From: Idiomarina piscisalsi
GTDB lineage: Bacteria > Pseudomonadota > Gammaproteobacteria > Enterobacterales > Alteromonadaceae
Assembly: GCF_003987095.1 (NCBI RefSeq)
Contig: NZ_PIQA01000001.1
Location: forward strand, 1 to 64,000
Direction of reading: 5' to 3'
Length of the DNA stretch: 64,000 bases
Numbering within the stretch: the stretch's first letter is position 1; the number at the start of each line of letters is the position of its first letter. This document shows, one piece after another, positions 58,819-64,000 of the stretch. The notes beneath the pieces are model-generated. The model searched no databases. It had not been told where the DNA came from and was given only the letters and a program-made list of their open reading frames with translations. Position numbers and translations under genes: made by a program.

Positions 58819-59945
58819 TGAAAAAATCGCTTATTGCTCTTACTGTATTGGTATTTGGCAGTATTGGTCATCAGCACCTGACTAGCAATCAAGAGCGTTT
58901 TCTTCATGCTGAAAGTGGCGATATTCATGCTCAATTTGAGCTTGCTCATTCATACTGGCAGCAAGGTCAGAAAACCTCAGCCTATTATTGGTGGGAGAGA
59001 GCTGCGAATAGCGGCAGTGTTAAATCAATTAACCGCTTAATGACGCATTTCCCACAAAGTTCTGATAAATGGCTGACTCTGGCCGCAAATGCCGGAATCT
59101 CCTCAGCAATAGATGCAGTTGCCAAACGGCAGCTTGTCAGTTCAAGCTTTTCTTTAGAGCGCTGGGTGGCACGTTGGCAACATGAGCAGACGGCTTGGCT
59201 TGAGAAACAATTCGACTCATTGAACTCCTTTGAAAATAACCCCCAGTGCAAAACGACTCTGGCTGTTATTGGTCACAATCATTCGCAAAAGTCTGGCTAT
59301 CTCAAAGTGTTGAGCGCATTGGAGGAAAGTGCTTTCGAAGTAAATTGGTGTTCTCAATGGGTTGTCGACTCAGAGCTCGAGTGCACTTTACAAGGGGAAA
59401 GGGAACGGGCGAGTTGTAGCGCAACCGAATCGGCTGACTATGAAATTATTTTCGCTGAATCGGGTATTGCCAGTGCTTCTGACCGACAAATTGTTTTAAC
59501 CAAACATAGCTCCAGAGCCGTTATTCTTCATGAAGTTGCTCACTGGTTAGGGTTGGCAGACGAGTATCCTATGTCCGAAGTTTTGGCGGAAAGCTTTTGT
59601 CAGGGGTTGTACCTGCATAAAAGCTTAAATATTGTAGTTACCGACGCCAGTAATAATAAGCTCTATGAACCTGATATAAAGGCTCTTTACGAGCGTCTTC
59701 CATGGAAGAACAGTTTGGACTCATGGCGAGATATAGCGCAGTATAATGGTAGTTATTGGGTGTTAGGCTCGGATGACAAGCAGCACGACATTGGCTTATT
59801 TAAAGCCGATACCTGTAATGCTGAAGCGCGGTTTCAGGCGTGGAAGCCCGTGAAGGAAACTACCGCTATGGAGCAGCATGCAACCGAATACTGGCCTGCA
59901 ATTTACTTGCAGCTAATAGAGTCTCAAAGCGAAACGGCTAATTGA
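58815..59945 (+). CDS. Unrecognised exported protein with Sel1-like repeats and a putative HExxH zinc metallopeptidase site
   Basis: I do not recognise a named family. The 376-residue protein has an N-terminal hydrophobic signal (about 1-20), then one to two Sel1/TPR-like helices (AESGDIHAQFELAHSYWQQG, then SAYYWWERAANSGSVKSI, about 32-72). The centre carries HEVAHWLGLADEY (His239, Glu240, His243, Gly246, Asp249). This fits the metzincin-type HExxHxxGxxH/D zinc site with Asp as third ligand. Several cysteines (145, 179, 190, 201, 262) could form disulfides, consistent with periplasmic location. It is translationally coupled to nlpI (ATGATGA, alternative start one codon later), suggesting an envelope role with NlpI. 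The activity is inference. Confidence 0.6.
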   Translation: MMKKSLIALTVLVFGSIGHQHLTSNQERFLHAESGDIHAQFELAHSYWQQGQKTSAYYWWERAANSGSVKSINRLMTHFPQSSDKWLTLAANAGISSAIDAVAKRQLVSSSFSLERWVARWQHEQTAWLEKQFDSLNSFENNPQCKTTLAVIGHNHSQKSGYLKVLSALEESAFEVNWCSQWVVDSELECTLQGERERASCSATESADYEIIFAESGIASASDRQIVLTKHSSRAVILHEVAHWLGLADEYPMSEVLAESFCQGLYLHKSLNIVVTDASNNKLYEPDIKALYERLPWKNSLDSWRDIAQYNGSYWVLGSDDKQHDIGLFKADTCNAEARFQAWKPVKETTAMEQHATEYWPAIYLQLIESQSETAN

Positions 59946-60316
59946 GCCAAGATAATAACTGGACAAAATGTTGCCATAAACCAAAGCAAAGAGCGCAGTT
60001 TGTCATAGTTCGCTAAGTAAGTAATGTGGTAGAGCACTCGTAACACAATAAAGGCAATGGCAAGGAACTCAATGCGCTCAGTAACTGTGTTTGTCGCTAT
60101 TGCTGCGAGCAATGCTACTGCGTATAACGGGAATGCTTCATAAGCGTTATAGTGTCCTGCAACGGCGCGTGCTCCGCGACCAATGAGGCGTTGCTGCTGG
60201 GCTCTTGGGTGTTTATTATCGTAACCGTTATCGCGGTTTTGGAAATAAACAACAGGGGCTTTGGCTAGAATTGGTAGCAGCCCGGCAATGAGTAAACACC
60301 ATAAAAGTAAGCTCAC
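59924..60316 (-). CDS. MAPEG-family membrane protein
   Basis: The 130-residue protein has four predicted transmembrane helices and the MAPEG (membrane-associated eicosanoid/glutathione metabolism) features: an early basic/aromatic stretch with a following RAVAGHYNAYEAFPLYAVALL segment (seen as AVAGHYNAYEAFPLY) and RVLYHITYLANYDKLRSLLW late (seen as RVLYHITYLANYD). Bacterial members have no firm function. Its end overlaps the convergent upstream gene by 22 bases. It lies downstream of lipA on the same strand. Confidence 0.85.
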   Translation of the reverse strand: MSLLLWCLLIAGLLPILAKAPVVYFQNRDNGYDNKHPRAQQQRLIGRGARAVAGHYNAYEAFPLYAVALLAAIATNTVTERIEFLAIAFIVLRVLYHITYLANYDKLRSLLWFMATFCPVIILAQLAVSL

Positions 60317-60342
60317 AAAGCACTCCTGTTGTTTTTAGTCAA

Positions 60343-61311
60343 TTAACGTACTGTTTCACCTGCAGCCTGCAAGTCTGCATGATAAGAAGAACGTACTAAT
60401 GGACCACTGGCAATGTGTGAAAAGCCCATTTCTACACCGGCTACTCGTAGCTCTTCAAACTCATCCGGGTGGACGTAGCGAGCGACTGGCAAGTGATGAC
60501 GACTTGGCTGAAGGTACTGACCAATAGTCAGCATATCAACATCATGCGCTCTCAAGTCACGCATAACCTCTAGTATTTCTTCTTTGGTTTCACCTAAACC
60601 AACCATCAAGCCTGACTTAGTTCGGATATCAGGGCGTGCTTCTTTGTATTTTTTAAGCAAGTCCAGCGACCACTGATAGTTGGCACCAGGGCGTGCTGCT
60701 TTGTATAGGCGTGGCACGGTTTCCAGGTTATGGTTGAAAACATCGGGCGCTTCTTCTTTAAGAATATCCAAAGCCACCTGCATACGGCCACGGAAGTCTG
60801 GCACTAACACCTCAACCTGAATATCGCCGTTACAATGGTGGCGAATTTCACGAATACAGTCAGCAAAGTGCTGAGCACCGCCATCTCGTAGGTCGTCGCG
60901 GTCGACTGAAGTAATAACTACGTACTTCACTTTCATGTCGCGAATGGTTTTGCCTAGCTTTTCAGGCTCTTCAGCGTCAGGAGGTAAAGGACGACCATGA
61001 GCAACGTCACAGAAAGGGCAGCGGCGAGTACATATATCACCGAGAATCATGAAACTTGCAGTCCCATGATTAAAGCATTCTGGTAAGTTAGGACAGGAAG
61101 CTTCCTCACAAACAGAATGTAAACCATGACTGCGCATAGCTTGTTTTATTTCATCAATTCGCTCGGTGGAAGAGGGAAGTTTCACTTTCAACCATGACGG
61201 TTTACGCAACATTTCATCGCGCTCGGTTGGAATAACCTGCACGGGAATAAGTGCCATTTTGTCGGCGTCGCGCATTTTGACGCCAGGTTCAACTCTAACT
61301 GGCTTTGACAT
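60343..61311 (-). CDS. lipA: Lipoyl synthase
   Basis: This radical-SAM enzyme inserts two sulfur atoms into octanoyl groups to make lipoyl cofactor. From ATG 61311 it is 322 aa (321 in E. coli). The auxiliary cluster cysteines are Cys68, Cys73 and Cys79 ([12 protein letters not shown]); the radical-SAM cluster is Cys94, Cys98 and Cys101 (CTRRCPFC), all at E. coli numbering. An in-frame start at 61416 lies inside lipB and is rejected. The start overlaps the lipB end by 17 bases. Confidence 0.97.
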   Translation of the reverse strand: MSKPVRVEPGVKMRDADKMALIPVQVIPTERDEMLRKPSWLKVKLPSSTERIDEIKQAMRSHGLHSVCEEASCPNLPECFNHGTASFMILGDICTRRCPFCDVAHGRPLPPDAEEPEKLGKTIRDMKVKYVVITSVDRDDLRDGGAQHFADCIREIRHHCNGDIQVEVLVPDFRGRMQVALDILKEEAPDVFNHNLETVPRLYKAARPGANYQWSLDLLKKYKEARPDIRTKSGLMVGLGETKEEILEVMRDLRAHDVDMLTIGQYLQPSRHHLPVARYVHPDEFEELRVAGVEMGFSHIASGPLVRSSYHADLQAAGETVR

Positions 61312-61960
61312 AATCTTGAGCGAGTCCTGTTTGTTGAAGAATGTTGCTGTACGACAGCGCATCAGTAAAGTGTTTGATGACAGCATTAGCTGCTTCATCA
61401 AAGGTTTGCGGGCCATTCATATCTTTAGTTTGAACCATTTTAATGCCGGTCAAACCGCAAGGGTTAATTCGGGCAAACGGCTCCATATCCATATTGACAT
61501 TCAGTGCAAGCCCATGGAATGAACAGCCTTTGCGAATACGTAACCCTAAAGAACACACCTTGTCTCCGTTAATATAGACTCCGGGAGCGTCGCGCCTGGC
61601 CGCAGCTTGAACTTGGTAGTCAGCGAGCATATCAACAATGGTTTGTTCTATGCGGTTGACCAGCTGTCTTACACCGAACTTTAAGCGTCGAATATCTAAT
61701 AGGAAATATATAACTACTTGACCCGGACCGTGATAAGTCACTTGTCCGCCACGATCAACCTGTATAACAGGAATATCACCCGGAGCGAGGAGGTGTTCTT
61801 CTTTGCCTGCTTGCCCTTGCGTAAAGACAGGATCGTGTTCCACTACCCAAAGTTCATCAGCGGTAGTTTCATCACGCCTATCGGTAAACGCCTGCATAGC
61901 ATGCCATACGGGCTCGTATGGCTGCCTGCCAAGGTTACGTATAATCAGAGTATCGTTCAT
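61295..61960 (-). CDS. lipB: Octanoyl-[acyl carrier protein]:protein N-octanoyltransferase LipB
   Basis: LipB moves octanoate from ACP to the lipoyl domains. The 221-residue protein has the conserved [12 protein letters not shown] motif (70-81), the catalytic Lys134 (NGDKVCSLG) and Cys168 (INPCGLTG), one residue from the E. coli numbering. It overlaps lipA, which acts next in the pathway, so production of the two is coupled. Confidence 0.96.
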   Translation of the reverse strand: MNDTLIIRNLGRQPYEPVWHAMQAFTDRRDETTADELWVVEHDPVFTQGQAGKEEHLLAPGDIPVIQVDRGGQVTYHGPGQVVIYFLLDIRRLKFGVRQLVNRIEQTIVDMLADYQVQAAARRDAPGVYINGDKVCSLGLRIRKGCSFHGLALNVNMDMEPFARINPCGLTGIKMVQTKDMNGPQTFDEAANAVIKHFTDALSYSNILQQTGLAQDYVKAS

Positions 61961-62004
61961 GCCGCGATTATAACGTTTGTAAAGCTTAACGGCTAGTCGT
62001 TACA

Positions 62005-62271
62005 TCAAAGTACGTAACGAACGTCCTCAATATCGGAAAGCGAGCGGTACAAGACTTCAATGTGTTCCTGGCTTTCAACGCGAACGGAAACTGAAACAGA
62101 ATGATAATTGCCTTTGCTGCTCGGTTTTACAGATGGGCTGTAATCTCCTGGCGCATGCTCCTGGAGTACGGCTACAACTTGATCTGGCAAACTCTCAGTA
62201 GCGACGCCCATCACCTTAAACGTGAAGTGCGTCGGAAAGTCTACCAGTTTATCAAAGCGCGTTTTTTGCAT
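62005..62271 (-). CDS. ybeD: DUF493 family protein YbeD
   Basis: This 88-residue ACT-like small protein (UPF0250) is found between dacA and lipB in many gammaproteobacteria. Typical segments are [28 protein letters not shown] and the end [14 protein letters not shown]. Function is unknown; a link to lipoate or cell-wall metabolism is only contextual. It starts 11 bases after dacA. Confidence 0.93.
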   Translation of the reverse strand: MQKTRFDKLVDFPTHFTFKVMGVATESLPDQVVAVLQEHAPGDYSPSVKPSSKGNYHSVSVSVRVESQEHIEVLYRSLSDIEDVRYVL

Positions 62272-62282
62272 GACCTAAACCT

Positions 62283-63443
62283 TTATTCTTCACTAAACTG
62301 TTGTTTAATATAGTCCATGATTTTTTTGAAAAAGCCGCCTTCCTCAACAGCTTGTAAGGTAACTAACGGGAATGATGCAACATCTTCGCCATTAAGCTGT
62401 AAATATACGGTGCCTACTTTTTGACCCTTACTTAGTGGTGCTTGTAGCTTTTGGTCTAATTCGAAATTTGCGTTTAAATCGTCCTTTTGACCGCGAGGCA
62501 AAGTGACAACAACATCCTCGCTGATACCCAAGGCGACTTCGTCGATGTCGCCGCCCCAGATTCGGTGCGCAACAAAGCTTTCACCGGCTTTATAGGCCTT
62601 TACTGTTTCGTAGTAACGGAAACCGTAGTTAAGTAGCTTTTTACTTTCTATTTTTCGCGCTTGTTCGCTGTTCGCTCCCATAACGACCGCAATAAGGCGA
62701 GTTCCGTCTTCTACAGCCGAAGATACTAGGCTATAACCAGCTTCATTAGTATGTCCAGTTTTAATACCGTCTACATTTAAGCTTCTGTCCCAAAGCAATG
62801 AGTTGCGGTTGTACTGCTTAATGTTGTTATAAGTAAATGATTTTTGCGCATATAGCTCGTACTCTTCTGGCGTTTCATTAATCAATGCACTGGCCAAAGT
62901 TGCCATATCACGTGCCGATACGTACTGGTCTGGATCTGGCAGCCCATGGCTGTTTGCAAAATGGCTGTTTGACATGCCAAGTTGCTCAGCGTAGTTGTTC
63001 ATAAGGTCAGCGAAGGCGTCTTCACTACCGGCAATATGTTCAGCCATGGCAACACAAGCGTCGTTACCTGATGAGATGATAATACCTTTGTTCAGCTTTT
63101 CGACAGACACTTGCTTGCCGACTTCGATAAACATCTTTGATGACTCAGGGAAATTCTTAGCCCAGGCATTTTCACTAATAGTGACTTGATCAGTCGGTGA
63201 AATTCGGCCGGCAAGAATTTCTTTTCCGATAATGTAACTTGTCATCATTTTAGTCAGACTTGCAGGTGGTAAGCTTTCGTCTGCATTTTCTTCAGCCAGC
63301 ACTTTACCGGTTGTGTGGTCAATCAAGATATAAGCTTTTGCATTAACTGATGATGCACTAGGTACCAGAGATTGAGCAGCTGCTACGCTTGCAGTACTAA
63401 AGGTAATGGCAACGATGGCAAAAAAACGACAGATTTTTTTCAT
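62283..63443 (-). CDS. dacA: D-alanyl-D-alanine carboxypeptidase DacA (PBP5-type)
   Basis: This low-molecular-weight penicillin-binding protein trims the terminal D-Ala of peptidoglycan pentapeptides. From ATG 63443 it is 386 aa with signal peptide MKKICRFFAIVAITFSTAS and an AAA site. The active-site motifs are SLTK (Ser62-Lys65), SGN (ISSGNDACV) and KTG (GIKTGHTNEAG). The C-terminal amphipathic helix (FFKKIMDYIKQQF) fits the membrane anchor. A 33-base longer in-frame start at 63476 is rejected because it has no SD and lengthens the signal. rlpA lies 68 bases upstream. Confidence 0.95.
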   Translation of the reverse strand: MKKICRFFAIVAITFSTASVAAAQSLVPSASSVNAKAYILIDHTTGKVLAEENADESLPPASLTKMMTSYIIGKEILAGRISPTDQVTISENAWAKNFPESSKMFIEVGKQVSVEKLNKGIIISSGNDACVAMAEHIAGSEDAFADLMNNYAEQLGMSNSHFANSHGLPDPDQYVSARDMATLASALINETPEEYELYAQKSFTYNNIKQYNRNSLLWDRSLNVDGIKTGHTNEAGYSLVSSAVEDGTRLIAVVMGANSEQARKIESKKLLNYGFRYYETVKAYKAGESFVAHRIWGGDIDEVALGISEDVVVTLPRGQKDDLNANFELDQKLQAPLSKGQKVGTVYLQLNGEDVASFPLVTLQAVEEGGFFKKIMDYIKQQFSEE

Positions 63444-63511
63444 TGGAATTATCTTTTTAGTCAGGTGAAACAACATGTAAAACGCGAGTTTTAATTTAGC
63501 GCCGGATTATA

Positions 63512-64000
63512 TCAGTTCTGCGCTGTCCCGTCAGGCGCAGCCGTTGTGTTTTGCGTTGCTTTTACACGAAAGGCTTTAGGGTAACCACTGGCTCTTACTT
63601 GTTCGAGTAGGTCGTGACTTTCGTGTTCCGGAACAGGCCCTAATACTAGTTTGTATAGACCATCATTTTGCTCGGTAGTTGCAATTTCTTTAAGCGTTGT
63701 CGGTAATTGGTCTTTTATTTGCGACAAACGTTGCTTATCGGACGATGCCACTAATTGAATATGGTAAGAACTCGTTGCTGGTTGCTCACCGGCACTGGCT
63801 AACGGTGTTTTCAGGTTTATCGCTTCGACCCGGACATGAGCGGTTCCAGAATCCAGCATATCAAGCTTATAAGCGGCGGCAAAAGAAAGATCAATAATGC
63901 GTTCGGGGTGGAAGGGACCGCGGTCATTGACTCTTACGATAACGCTTCGCTCATTGCTTAGGTTCGTGACTTTTACATAAGTGGGTAAGGGCAGGCTAGT
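63512..64000 (-). CDS. rlpA: RlpA family septal lytic transglycosylase-like protein (5' end outside window)
   Basis: Only the C-terminal 162 residues are inside the window; the frame stays open to 64000. The double-psi beta-barrel part includes VNDRGPFHPERIIDLSFAAA, with the Asp of the NDRGPF motif that is catalytic in RlpA. A SPOR domain (about the last 85 residues, SYHIQLVASSDKQRLSQIK) binds denuded septal glycan strands. It precedes dacA in the same direction, as in E. coli (rlpA-dacA-ybeD-lipB). Confidence 0.93.
   Translation of the reverse strand, partial: TSLPLPTYVKVTNLSNERSVIVRVNDRGPFHPERIIDLSFAAAYKLDMLDSGTAHVRVEAINLKTPLASAGEQPATSSYHIQLVASSDKQRLSQIKDQLPTTLKEIATTEQNDGLYKLVLGPVPEHESHDLLEQVRASGYPKAFRVKATQNTTAAPDGTAQN

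Overview
The window is chromosomal core DNA of a gammaproteobacterium. Gene order (tig-clpP-clpX-lon-hupB-ppiD; recN-bamE and nadK beside grpE-dnaK-dnaJ; dapB-carA-carB-greA; yhbY beside rlmE-ftsH-folP-glmM; secG-tRNA-Leu-tRNA-fMet-rimP-nusA-infB-rbfA-truB-rpsO-pnp-nlpI; rlpA-dacA-ybeD-lipB-lipA) and moderate G+C fit an Alteromonadales-type marine bacterium. Idiomarina is my best guess; that is inference from recall, not a search result. No insertion sequence, prophage, CRISPR array or integron is visible.

Layout. 1-8.9 kb: a small unknown protein, then a proteostasis block (trigger factor, ClpP, ClpX, Lon, HU-beta, PpiD). 8.9-15.9 kb, minus strand: a tightly coupled six-gene moxR/bat operon (MoxR ATPase, DUF58, DUF4381, two VWA membrane proteins, BatD). 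16-19.5 kb: fadI-fadJ for fatty-acid beta-oxidation behind a FadR-like operator. 19.5-29.3 kb, minus strand: a 1288-residue beta-propeller/PAS/GGDEF/EAL sensor, an M16 zinc protease, bamE, recN with a LexA box, and nadK. 29.4-34.3 kb: grpE, dnaK and dnaJ with sigma32-type promoters, then a LoiP-like M48 lipoprotein protease. 34.4-41.6 kb: a dicarboxylate/amino-acid symporter, dapB, carA, carB and greA. 41.7-48.7 kb: a CI-type HTH protein, yhbY, rlmE-ftsH, folP, glmM, tpiA and secG. 48.7-57.9 kb: two tRNA genes and the transcription/translation/RNA-decay cluster. 57.9-64 kb: nlpI, an unrecognised exported Sel1-like putative metallopeptidase, a MAPEG protein, the lipoate genes, ybeD, dacA and the 3' part of rlpA.

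How it works together. Much of the window is stress and quality control: sigma32-type signals precede lon, grpE and dnaK, and possibly rlmE-ftsH. LexA controls recN. Envelope upkeep is represented by PpiD, BamE, LoiP, NlpI, DacA and RlpA. Many operons are coupled by overlapping stop/start codons. Several genes (carA, rimP, clpP) lie directly downstream of intrinsic terminator hairpins with no room for a promoter in between, so transcriptional read-through or promoter/terminator overlap is a recurring theme.

I found no clear undescribed multi-gene system. The least explained items are the Sel1-like/HExxH protein after nlpI, the CI-HTH protein after greA, the 74-residue first gene, and the RNA structures before carA, rimP and dnaJ.
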